A DNA stretch of 10,360 nucleotides from positions 1-10,360 of the forward strand of contig JBCCEV010000152.1 in the NCBI GenBank assembly GCA_039030125.1. Reading direction: 5' to 3'. The translations under genes were made by a program, and so were the position numbers. The stretch comes from JBCCEV01 sp039030125 (GTDB lineage Bacteria > Pseudomonadota > Gammaproteobacteria > Ga0077536). The notes under the pieces are model-generated. The model was given only the letters and a program-made list of their open reading frames with translations. It did not search any database and was not told the origin of the DNA. Positions within the stretch are counted from its first letter, which is position 1. Each line of letters starts with the position of its first letter. Positions 1 to 6,073 of this stretch are shown here, piece after piece.

Positions 1-1
1 C

Positions 2-514
2 GTCTACTTCCTCGGAACGACGCACGCGCACTGTGTCGACCTAGAGACGGGAAAGGGCATCTGGACGACGGAACTCCCGAAGGGGGGATGTCCTTCCTCG
101 TTCCTCATCGCCGGGAATCAGGCGATCGTCTCGGCGAGACACCTCATGGCTTTCGACCGGAAGAGCGGGAAGATCGCGTGGGAGGCCTCGACGGTGCGTT
201 CGCGAGATTCGTCACCAACGCTTTGGAAGCACCAAGGTAAAGACTACGTGTTGCTCAACGCCGACGGTCGCAAACTGACCTGTGTCGACGCCCAGAGTGG
301 TGAAGTGCTGTGGATGGTGAAGGGTGGGGGAGCTTCCTGTCCGGTCGTCACCGGAGATATCGCTGTCCTCCACAGCAACGATGGCAAGCTCGGTGTCGTC
401 GCCTACCGACTGTTTCCGTCGGGCGCTGAACCCATGTGGAGCTCGCCCCGAAAGAAGAGTCGCGGAGCGTCCACGCCGATTGTTTCGGGAGACACGATCT
501 ACGTGTTCGGGGGG
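2..514 (+). other. PQQ-like beta-propeller segment (C-terminal blades only)
   Basis: Three blade-closing motifs (CVDLETGKGIW, MAFDRKSGKIAW, CVDAQSGEVLW) repeat at spacings of about 39 and 44 residues. A further strand pair ends in TPIVSGDTIYVFGG. This is the PQQ/BamB-type propeller pattern. Such proteins are usually secreted or periplasmic, and many have no PQQ cofactor. The segment lacks its N-terminus and probably its last blade. No neighbouring gene points to a function, and the style recalls propeller proteins abundant in Planctomycetes/Verrucomicrobia relatives (inference from general pattern only). Confidence 0.65.
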
Positions 515-1288
515 GACGAAGCGTCGAGCCTCGGACCCGTGCCCGAGCAGGAGTCAGAACGACAAATCCAGACCATCATTCACTTTGTATCCCGCCGGGC
601 GATGGATATCGATGGTTTGGGGGAGAAACTCATCCGGCAATTGGTTGAGGCGGGTCTCATTAGCGAGGTTGCGGATCTGTACGGCTTGTCGTTGACGACG
701 CTTTCAGCGCTCGAACGAATGGGCGATAAGTCTGCGCAAAACGTTCTCGCCGCCATCGAAAAGAGTAAAACAACAACGCTGCCCAGATTGCTGCACGCAA
801 TTGGGATCCCAGAGGTCGGGGAGGCCACCGCCGAGAACTTGCTCACCCACTTCGGCTCGTTGACGCAGATCCGGCAAGCCACCGTCGAAGACTTCGAGAT
901 GGTCGATGATATTGGCCCTATCGTCGCGCAGCATCTACACAACTTCTTTTCGGATCAGAGCCAATTGGCGAAACTCGAAAAGCTTCTTGCAGCCGGCGTC
1001 AGTTGGCCGGAAAGTAGCAGCGCGGGGCCCAGAGATGAATGGCACGGTTTGAGTTTCGTGCTGACCGGTACACTGGCGGCGATGACCCGCGACGAGGCCG
1101 CCGCCGCCATTAAAGCCCTTGGCGGGCGGGTGATTGGCAGCGTCTCAAAGAAGACCGCCTACGTGGTGATCGGCGCAAGCGCTGGCAGTAAAGCCGATAA
1201 AGCCGCCAAGCTTGAGATCCCTGTATTGAACGAGGCGCAATTTCTTGACGCCCTAAAAAACCCCCGGGCGATCGCAGCCAACGATTAG
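2..1288 (+). CDS. ligA: In-frame chimera: PQQ-like beta-propeller fragment joined to C-terminal half of DNA ligase LigA (5' partial)
   Basis: The frame is open from base 2 with no start in view and ends in TAG at 1286-1288. The first ~171 codons carry propeller-blade motifs of the form hydrophobic-Asp-x2-(S/T)-G-(K/E)-x2-Trp, at about 32-64, 146-181 and 281-313, plus a final strand around 469-514. From about 557-566 the protein matches bacterial LigA downstream of its zinc finger: SRRAMDIDGLGEKLI, then helix-hairpin-helix repeats (about 780-960, with GIPEVGEATAENL), then a BRCT domain (about 1040-1265, with FVLTGTL and GSVSKKT). LigA seals nicks in replication and repair using NAD. This fragment lacks the adenylation lysine domain, OB fold and Cys4 zinc finger, so it could not ligate on its own. 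Codons shift from mostly GAC/TTC/CTC to mostly GAT/TTG across the join. The LigA call is firm. Whether the fusion is real is doubtful, and an assembly artefact is favoured. Confidence 0.8.
   Translation, partial: VYFLGTTHAHCVDLETGKGIWTTELPKGGCPSSFLIAGNQAIVSARHLMAFDRKSGKIAWEASTVRSRDSSPTLWKHQGKDYVLLNADGRKLTCVDAQSGEVLWMVKGGGASCPVVTGDIAVLHSNDGKLGVVAYRLFPSGAEPMWSSPRKKSRGASTPIVSGDTIYVFGGDEASSLGPVPEQESERQIQTIIHFVSRRAMDIDGLGEKLIRQLVEAGLISEVADLYGLSLTTLSALERMGDKSAQNVLAAIEKSKTTTLPRLLHAIGIPEVGEATAENLLTHFGSLTQIRQATVEDFEMVDDIGPIVAQHLHNFFSDQSQLAKLEKLLAAGVSWPESSSAGPRDEWHGLSFVLTGTLAAMTRDEAAAAIKALGGRVIGSVSKKTAYVVIGASAGSKADKAAKLEIPVLNEAQFLDALKNPRAIAAND
515..566 (+). other. Junction between propeller and LigA sequence
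   Basis: The last clear propeller residues (YVFGG) end at 514. LigA similarity is convincing from IQTIIHFVSRR, which begins at 566. In ordinary LigA proteins the residues just before this are the last Cys of the zinc finger followed by an Ala-Gln-Arg-like stretch. Here they are replaced by unrelated residues (DEASSLGPVPEQESER). No target-site duplication, IS end or inverted repeat is visible at the join. Confidence 0.65.
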
Positions 1289-2217
1289 GCTACCTCGATC
1301 CGGTTGCGGCCGTGCTCCTTGGCGTCATAGAGGGCCTGATCAGCACGCGCGACCAGATCATCGCGTGACTCATCGAAGCGGTAATGTGCGACGCCACCGC
1401 TGACGGTGACTTGCAGATGTCCTGGGACGTTATCGAACGATAAAGTCTCGGTTTCGCCCCGAATGCGCTCGGCCAGTAATTCAGCACCGGCCGCGGTGGT
1501 ATTGGGCAGAACAATCACAAATTCCTCGCCCCCGTAACGAAAAACACTATCTGAATCACGGACGCAGCTTGCAATCTTCTGGGCGACTTCGGTAAGCACC
1601 AAATCCCCCACGACATGGCCGAACTCGTCGTTAATGCGTTTGAAGTGATCAAGATCGAAGATGATTAATGACAGCGGTGCGTCCATCCGCTCAGAGAGAG
1701 ACAGATGATGCTTGAGATGAGCGTCGAAACTGGCCCGGTTACTGATCCCTGTTAGCGGGTCCTTAAGCGCGATCCTAAGCGCGCGCTCATATTGAAGCGC
1801 ATTGCGTAATGGATAGACCAATGAGCACAACAGCGTCTCCAACACCTCTTGCTCGGCGACGCTCATTGGCTGCGCTGCCGAAAAGGTGACCTCACCAATG
1901 TAGCGCCCAACGATATTAATGTCGTAGGAATACTTATGCAGGTGAGCGGCGCCACATTGGATGTCGCAGCGTTGCGCGCGATGCCGATAGCGCAACGATA
2001 CGGTGGGTATGATTTTGGCTACTTCCTGAGAAAAACCCTTAACAACGTCTTTCAGATGCAGACTCGTTTGCAGGATATTCGCGATCCGCAGCAGTACCGC
2101 ATCAGATACGGTGCGGCCCGCGCCCTGATCGTGCCGATCGAAGGGCAGTATGTTTTCCGTGTGCCGTGGCGTGATTTCCACGGCGCTTTGCTGAGATTCT
2201 GTATTCGTCCAATTCAT
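1285..2217 (-). CDS. Diguanylate cyclase with GAF-like N-terminus and GGDEF domain
   Basis: The 310-residue protein makes the second messenger c-di-GMP from two GTP. Residues ~38-145 form a poorly conserved GAF-like sensory region. The GGDEF domain follows, with DPLTGISNRASF (153-164), the metal-binding stretch FDLDHFKRIND (187-197) and an intact GGEEF signature at 229-233. An RxxD inhibitory I-site (RDSD, 220-223) lies exactly five residues before it, so both catalysis and product inhibition should be retained. There is no signal peptide, membrane segment or EAL domain, so it is probably cytoplasmic. The frame extends upstream to 2319, but the ATG at 2217 is chosen because GGAGG sits 5 nt before it and the extra N-terminal residues look non-coding. 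Its stop overlaps the convergent ligA stop by 4 bases. The input signal is not recognisable. Confidence 0.9.
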   Translation of the reverse strand: MNWTNTESQQSAVEITPRHTENILPFDRHDQGAGRTVSDAVLLRIANILQTSLHLKDVVKGFSQEVAKIIPTVSLRYRHRAQRCDIQCGAAHLHKYSYDINIVGRYIGEVTFSAAQPMSVAEQEVLETLLCSLVYPLRNALQYERALRIALKDPLTGISNRASFDAHLKHHLSLSERMDAPLSLIIFDLDHFKRINDEFGHVVGDLVLTEVAQKIASCVRDSDSVFRYGGEEFVIVLPNTTAAGAELLAERIRGETETLSFDNVPGHLQVTVSGGVAHYRFDESRDDLVARADQALYDAKEHGRNRIEVA

Positions 2218-2461
2218 AGGTGCCTCCGCGTGGCGGGGACTAAGCCGGGAGGAGTATTGCGATTTGCGTGCCAAAATCGATGAGGGATTGCTGCCCTGGC
2301 GTTCAGGGCCGCATAACATTATGTTTTTTATAACGAAAGCACGCTAAACCAATGAAAAATAAAGAAGTGATAGTGCGCAGTTCAGTCCCCGACTCGATTC
2401 ACTCAGAGTCTTCGAACGTCAAGAACCCGACCCGCGATGCTGACGACAGACAAGAATCCGC
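2218..2461 (-). promoter_or_regulatory. Intergenic leader and promoter region of the diguanylate cyclase gene
   Basis: These 244 bases separate the dehydrogenase stop from the cyclase start. An AT-rich block at 2312-2332 offers minus-strand -10 candidates: TATAAA (2332-2327), with TTCATT 18 nt upstream, or CATAAT (2323-2318). Both have weak -35 matches. Downstream, the presumed ~100-nt leader has a perfect 6-bp hairpin GCCCTG/CAGGGC (2293-2309) and a perfect 6-bp hairpin CGATTT/AAATCG with an 8-nt loop (2260-2279). A CCTCC (2252-2248) is complementary to the GGAGG Shine-Dalgarno (2227-2223), and a competing CCGC-CAC-GCGG stem (2236-2226) overlaps that Shine-Dalgarno. From 2333 to 2461 I see no gene with support and no convincing terminator. 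Confidence 0.4.
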
Positions 2462-3148
2462 TCAGTTATTGCCGCCGAGCGCGGCAATAAATGCCGATGC
2501 GGCATCTTGTGGCTTGGCAAGCAATTCAAAGTCAGCGCCCGGATACGCAAGGCGGTAAAGCGCGGTATCAACCGGCCCCGGATCAATGCCGAATACCGAG
2601 AGGCCCGGGTCGCTCTCAAATTCGTCACTCAATATCGCCACCATCGCCCGCAGCGCGGCTTTGGAAACGCCGTAAGCACCTGCGAATGCCCTGGTGGCCG
2701 CGCATGTTGAGATTAACGAAAAGATCACCCGCGCATGCTTTGAACGCCTGAGCAGCGGCAGCAATGCATTGAGCAGCAAAAACGGCGCGTTCACATTGAC
2801 CTGCATCACGCTGGCCCAAGCCTCCAGCGCGTAACCTGCCAGCGGCCCTGGCTCTCCCAAGGCTGCCGCATTGAAGATACATGCATCGATCGCTTGGAAA
2901 TGACTCTCCAGCGAGCCGGCAATACTGAGATAGTCCTCCCACGTGGCGCCGCGAAAGTCGATGGGCTGCAGAAGCGGCGCGCGCCCACCGTTCGCTTCGA
3001 TGTCATCGGCGAGCGCTTCAAGTGCCGCCACGGTCCTCGCCATCAAGATCAACTGCGCCCCTTCCCGGGCGGCGGCTTTGGCGACGTGCAAGCCGATCCC
3101 ACGGCTCGCGCCGGTGACCAGCACCACTTGATTGTCTAGATCCTTCAT
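2462..3148 (-). CDS. YciK-like short-chain dehydrogenase/reductase (SDR family)
   Basis: The 228-residue single-domain Rossmann-fold oxidoreductase is most like the E. coli YciK group. The cofactor motif TGASRGIG spans residues 12-19. The catalytic triad fits SDR spacing: Ser147, Tyr159 and Lys163 (in AYGVSK). The mid-strand motif reads NAAA (93-96) instead of the common NNAG. MQVNVNAPF (115-123) and DPGPVDTALY (189-198) are further family blocks. The position-38/39 region (MART) is compatible with NADP preference, but this is weak. The protein is about 20 residues shorter than YciK, lacking most of its C-terminal tail. It starts 8 bases after the nadB stop, so the two are probably co-transcribed. 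The substrate is unknown, as for YciK itself, and a role in NAD metabolism is not implied by sequence. The ATG at 3148 has only a weak AGG-type ribosome binding site. Confidence 0.88.
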   Translation of the reverse strand: MKDLDNQVVLVTGASRGIGLHVAKAAAREGAQLILMARTVAALEALADDIEANGGRAPLLQPIDFRGATWEDYLSIAGSLESHFQAIDACIFNAAALGEPGPLAGYALEAWASVMQVNVNAPFLLLNALLPLLRRSKHARVIFSLISTCAATRAFAGAYGVSKAALRAMVAILSDEFESDPGLSVFGIDPGPVDTALYRLAYPGADFELLAKPQDAASAFIAALGGNN

Positions 3149-3156
3149 CGCAGCGC

Positions 3157-4767
3157 CTAGGAGAAGTCGCCGGCCCTGACGATGGTGTCGCGACTGTAAT
3201 TCGCATCGTCAAGCTCCGGATAATCGAGCGTGTAATGAAGCCCGCGAGACTCTTTCCGCTTGAGGGCGCTGCGCACAATCAGATCGGCGACCTGAACCAA
3301 GTTACGCAACTCGATGAGATCACCGGTCACCCGGAAATTGCCATAAAACTCACTGATCTCCCGATGCAGTAAGTCGATTCTCGCCCGCGCGCGTTGTAAC
3401 CGCTTGGTGGTGCGTACAATACCGACGTAATCCCACATCAAGCGCCGCAATTCATCCCAGTTGTGTGAAACGACGACTTCTTCATCGGCATCCGTGACCT
3501 GACTCTCATCCCACTCCGGCAATGGCGGACAAGGCAGCGCATGCTCAAGCGATTTGAGGATCTCCTCGGCCGCCGAATCAGCCACCACCAGGCATTCAAG
3601 CAGCGAGTTGCTGGCCATCCGGTTGGCACCATGCAAACCCGTGCTTGCGACTTCTCCAATCGCGAACAGCGATGGCAGGGTGGTACGCCCCACCAGATCC
3701 GTTACCACTCCACCGCAAAAGTAATGGGCGGCGGGCACCGCCGGGATGGGCTCGGCCGTGATGTCGATACCGTAGCTCAGACAGCGCTCGTGAACGGTTG
3801 GAAAGTGCTTCAACACAAACGCCTTGTCGCGATGCGAGATATCCAGATAGACACAATCGATTCCCCAGCGTTTCATTTCGTGATCGATCGCTCGGGCAAC
3901 GACGTCGCGAGGCGCGAGTTCCTCGCGGGGGTCATAGGCGGCCATAAATGGTTCACCGCTAGGCAACAGTAACTTGCCGCCTTCGCCGCGCAGTGCCTCG
4001 GTCAACAAGAACGTTTTGGCATCGGGATGATAGAGGCAGGTGGGGTGAAACTGCACAAACTCCATGTTGGCCAGCGCGCACCCAGCCCGCCACGCCATGC
4101 CCATGCCATCGCCGGTGGCGACATCAGGATTGCTGGTGTAGAGGTAAACCTTGCCCGCGCCACCGGTCGCTAGCACGACGCACTTCGCCGCCAGGGTTCG
4201 CACCCGACTGCTTTCAACATCGAAGACGTAGGCGCCGACGCATCGTTCTGGCAGGGCGCCAAGCTCGCCCGCGGTAATGAGATCGATGGCCATGTGGTGG
4301 GTGAGCAACGTAATATTGGGATGCCTGCGCACCCTGGCCACCAGTGTTTCTTCGATCGCGCGCCCGGTGGCGTCGGCGGCGTGCACCACGCGGCGCTTGG
4401 AATGCCCGCCTTCCTGAGTGAGGTGAAATTCCACCTTGCCGGACTTCGAGACCCGCGTGGAAAAGGGGACGCCCTGCTCAATTAACCACTCGATTCGGGG
4501 CCGCCCTCGTTGAACGATGAATTCGACGGCGTCTTGATGGCACAAGCCATTGCCTGCCCCGACGGTGTCTTCGACATGAGATTCAATGGAATCGGCATGG
4601 TCCATCACCGCGGAAACACCGCCCTGGGCGTAGAGGGTGGCGCTCTCCGCCAGCTCCGCTTTGGCCAGGACTGCCACCGAGGCGCTGCCGGCCACGCTCA
4701 GCGCGACGCTCAATCCAGCCGCGCCGCTGCCGATGATTAATACATCATAAGATTCGTGCTGTGACAT
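3157..4767 (-). CDS. nadB: L-aspartate oxidase (quinolinate synthetase B)
   Basis: The 536-residue FAD enzyme oxidises L-aspartate to iminoaspartate, which NadA condenses to quinolinate in de novo NAD synthesis. The FAD-binding GSGAAG is at 13-18. The active-site set matches E. coli NadB with a constant offset of three: His241 (in FVQFHPTC), Arg287 (in APRDVV), His348 (in PAAHYFCGG) and Arg383 (in GANRMASNSLLE). The flavoprotein block HAADATGRAIEETL is at 129-142, and a helical C-terminal domain follows. Length is normal (E. coli 540). The Glu present in the LTEALRGEGG block is typical of aspartate oxidase/fumarate reductase relatives, and the overall pattern favours NadB over SdhA/FrdA. It diverges from rpoE across 121 bases, as in E. 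coli and Pseudomonas. The ATG at 4767 has no strong Shine-Dalgarno, and a TATAAC lies 8 bases upstream. Confidence 0.96.
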   Translation of the reverse strand: MSQHESYDVLIIGSGAAGLSVALSVAGSASVAVLAKAELAESATLYAQGGVSAVMDHADSIESHVEDTVGAGNGLCHQDAVEFIVQRGRPRIEWLIEQGVPFSTRVSKSGKVEFHLTQEGGHSKRRVVHAADATGRAIEETLVARVRRHPNITLLTHHMAIDLITAGELGALPERCVGAYVFDVESSRVRTLAAKCVVLATGGAGKVYLYTSNPDVATGDGMGMAWRAGCALANMEFVQFHPTCLYHPDAKTFLLTEALRGEGGKLLLPSGEPFMAAYDPREELAPRDVVARAIDHEMKRWGIDCVYLDISHRDKAFVLKHFPTVHERCLSYGIDITAEPIPAVPAAHYFCGGVVTDLVGRTTLPSLFAIGEVASTGLHGANRMASNSLLECLVVADSAAEEILKSLEHALPCPPLPEWDESQVTDADEEVVVSHNWDELRRLMWDYVGIVRTTKRLQRARARIDLLHREISEFYGNFRVTGDLIELRNLVQVADLIVRSALKRKESRGLHYTLDYPELDDANYSRDTIVRAGDFS

Positions 4768-4774
4768 GCTCTGT

Positions 4775-4783
4775 TGTTATACT
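4775..4783 (+). promoter_or_regulatory. Candidate extended -10 (sigma-70) promoter for rpoE
   Basis: TGTTATACT fits the extended -10 form TGn-TATAAT with five of six hexamer matches and would start RNA near 4790. No good -35 is seen at 16-18 nt, which is tolerated by extended -10 promoters. It overlaps a minus-strand TATAAC (4781-4776) facing nadB, so polymerase binding in the two directions would be mutually exclusive. E. coli rpoE also has a housekeeping promoter beside its sigma-E promoter (known). The assignment here is inference. Confidence 0.35.
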
Positions 4784-4816
4784 TTAAGTTAATCCAGCCC
4801 GACCGTTATTCCCGCC

Positions 4817-4843
4817 GAACTAACCGTGCAATTTACTGTCTAT
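4817..4843 (+). promoter_or_regulatory. Candidate sigma-E (autoregulatory) promoter of rpoE
   Basis: GAACTA (4817-4822), 16 bases and then TCTAT (4839-4843) resemble the sigma-E consensus GGAACTT-N16-TCTGA. The element spacing equals that I recall for E. coli rpoHP3. Each element departs from consensus by one or two bases. Transcription would begin near 4850, giving a leader of about 39 nt that contains the start-site hairpin. Autoregulation of rpoE/algU by its own product is well known in E. coli and Pseudomonas. Confidence 0.5.
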
Positions 4844-4860
4844 GACGTAGATTTTCTGTT

Positions 4861-4900
4861 GCTGTCGCCATGATAGGAGCGTTTAGAGTTGAGCGACAGC
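4861..4900 (+). promoter_or_regulatory. Hairpin enclosing the rpoE ribosome binding site and start codon
   Basis: GCTGTCGC (4861-4868) and GCGACAGC (4893-4900) are perfect 8-base reverse complements separated by 24 bases. The loop contains the Shine-Dalgarno TAGGAG (4874-4879) and the TTG start (4889-4891), and the 3' arm covers codons 2-4. The stem is GC-rich and would be the dominant local fold of the rpoE leader. It could restrict ribosome loading or serve as a protein or RNA binding site. The inverted repeat is directly seen, and its function is inference. Confidence 0.5.
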
Positions 4901-4911
4901 CAAGCAGATAG
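4870..4911 (+). other. Possible 13-codon leader ORF overlapping the rpoE start
   Basis: ATG at 4870 opens a frame (MIGAFRVERQPSR) that stops with TAG at 4909-4911, 20 bases into rpoE in another frame. It has no Shine-Dalgarno of its own. The rpoE Shine-Dalgarno lies inside it. E. coli rpoE translation is coupled to an upstream leader ORF (rseD), which makes the arrangement notable. This peptide is much shorter and unrelated, and may be chance. Confidence 0.2.
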
Positions 4912-5467
4912 CGTACTTGTTACGCGGGTACAACAGGGCGACAAGCAAGCGTTCGACCTGTTGGTGGTGAAATATCAACATCGGATCACCAAACTGGTTT
5001 CGAGATACGTCAGAGACCCAGCCGACGCGCTGGATGTAACCCAAGAGGCTTTTCTAAAGGCCTACCGGGCACTGGGTAATTTTCGAGGTGATAGTGCGTT
5101 TTATACGTGGCTCTATCGGATTGCGATCAATACCGCGAAAAACCACCTGGTGTCTTTGTCCCGGCGCCCGCACGAGGTCGATTTGGAAGGGCCCGACGGC
5201 GAACCGATGCAGCTCGAAGATCTTCAGCAAGATATTGAGACTCCAGAAAATTTGATGCTCACCGATGAAATAAAGCGCACCGTGCTGGATACCATAGGTG
5301 CTTTGCCCGAGGATTTGCGCACCGCGATTACGCTGCGAGAGGTCGAGGGCTTGAGCTATGACGACATCGCGCAGGCGATGGAGTGTCCAATTGGCACTGT
5401 ACGGTCACGAATATTTCGGGCTCGCGAAGCGATCGATGAGAATTTGAAACCTTTACTAGAAAACTAA
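4889..5467 (+). CDS. rpoE: RNA polymerase sigma-E factor (RpoE/AlgU)
   Basis: The 192-residue ECF sigma factor directs transcription of envelope-stress genes when released from RseA. Region 2 spans about residues 21-90, with QEAFLKAYRAL and the promoter-melting block GDSAFYTWLYRIAINTAKNHL starting at 68. An acidic linker follows (about 97-120). Region 4 (about 132-182) carries the helix-turn-helix GLSYDDIAQAMECPIGTVRSR and ends in IFRAREAID. Length and N-terminus align with E. coli RpoE (191 residues) from its first residue, supporting the TTG at 4889. An in-frame TAG at 4874-4876 rules out a longer form. TAGGAG lies 9 nt upstream. It is the first gene of a tightly spaced operon with its own regulators and is divergent from nadB. 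Control probably acts on transcription (sigma-E-like promoter) and perhaps on translation through the start hairpin. Confidence 0.96.
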   Translation: MSDSQADSVLVTRVQQGDKQAFDLLVVKYQHRITKLVSRYVRDPADALDVTQEAFLKAYRALGNFRGDSAFYTWLYRIAINTAKNHLVSLSRRPHEVDLEGPDGEPMQLEDLQQDIETPENLMLTDEIKRTVLDTIGALPEDLRTAITLREVEGLSYDDIAQAMECPIGTVRSRIFRAREAIDENLKPLLEN

Positions 5468-5481
5468 ACTGAGCGACTACG

Positions 5482-6048
5482 ATGGATAAAGAAAAAATTT
5501 CGAGTTTTGTCGACGGTGAATTTGACCATTCGCAAGCTGGCGCGGTCATCGATGCGCTCAACGATGATCCGGCCCTGCAAGCGACTTGGAAACGTTATCA
5601 CCTGATTGGCGAGGCGCTGCGTGCCCAAGATGATAATTTTGACGTCTTTGGGGTCAGCGAGAAAATCCAGGTGGATCTTAATAACGAACCCACCTTGCTA
5701 GCGCCCAGGGCAAAGCCTGCAAAAGTCAGCGTGCCCTGGTCTGGATTAGCAATTGCAGCGTCGGTTGCGGTGGTCACCGTGGCCGTGTTTCTCCAAGGTG
5801 GACCTGAGAGCGAGGGGCCGCAGAATGCGGTGCTCGACAATCCACCGCCGGTCGTTGCCGAGCCAGCGCCTTTGGTGGCCCAGCGAAGCGAAATTCAGTA
5901 CCCAGAACAAACCGCCTCCCTCAGCATCTCGCCGAACACGCAGAAGCGCCTTGAGGGATATATGGTGAATTTTAACGAGCGCCGCTCGACGATGGGTGTC
6001 CGTGGCATGCCGCCCCATGTCCGCACGGTTGGCTTCGAGAACAAATAG
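5482..6048 (+). CDS. rseA: Anti-sigma-E factor RseA/MucA
   Basis: The 188-residue single-pass inner-membrane protein holds RpoE inactive. The cytoplasmic N-terminal domain (about 1-75) opens with the family pattern ISSFVDGEFD and contains the sigma-binding helix block WKRYHLIGEALR (36-47). One membrane segment spans about 86-105 (WSGLAIAASVAVVTVAVFLQ). The periplasmic tail (106-188) is Pro-rich after the membrane and ends in a block around RLEGYMVNFNERRS (156-169) typical of the RseB/MucB-binding region. In the known pathway, a DegS/AlgW-type protease cuts the periplasmic part, then RseP cuts within the membrane. Neither protease is encoded here. It lies 14 bases after rpoE, the usual order for a sigma/anti-sigma pair. 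Its ribosome binding site is weak, so translation may be coupled to rpoE. Confidence 0.92.
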   Translation: MDKEKISSFVDGEFDHSQAGAVIDALNDDPALQATWKRYHLIGEALRAQDDNFDVFGVSEKIQVDLNNEPTLLAPRAKPAKVSVPWSGLAIAASVAVVTVAVFLQGGPESEGPQNAVLDNPPPVVAEPAPLVAQRSEIQYPEQTASLSISPNTQKRLEGYMVNFNERRSTMGVRGMPPHVRTVGFENK

Positions 6049-6073
6049 CACTCAAGGTTAGCGAACGCCGCAT

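Noticed and set aside
1254..1275. A-run/C-run/GCGATCGC near the ligA end, T-run on the minus strand, as a terminator for the cyclase gene
   Set aside because: The T-run is preceded by CCCGGGGGG without room for a loop, so no proper stem forms. It also lies within ligA coding sequence.
1849..2283. 144-codon plus-strand frame opposite the diguanylate cyclase
   Set aside because: The opposite strand encodes a coherent GAF-like/GGDEF protein. This frame has no motif.
2262..2310. tRNA T-arm-like GGGCAGCAATCCC on the minus strand before the cyclase
   Set aside because: There is no TTC core, and no acceptor, D or anticodon arm can be built around it.
2312..2329. CATAA-CA-TTATG followed by six T on the plus strand, terminator-like
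   Set aside because: The stem is 5 bp, AT-rich and has a 2-nt loop, and no plus-strand gene ends there. It is better explained as part of the AT-rich minus-strand promoter block.
2352..2558. 68-codon plus-strand frame beginning MKNKEVIV in the gap after the dehydrogenase
   Set aside because: It has no Shine-Dalgarno, nearly half lies antisense to the dehydrogenase 3' end, and it shows no recognisable domain.
3541..3972. 143-codon plus-strand frame inside nadB
   Set aside because: It is antisense to a fully conserved enzyme, with composition explained by nadB codon structure and no ribosome binding site.
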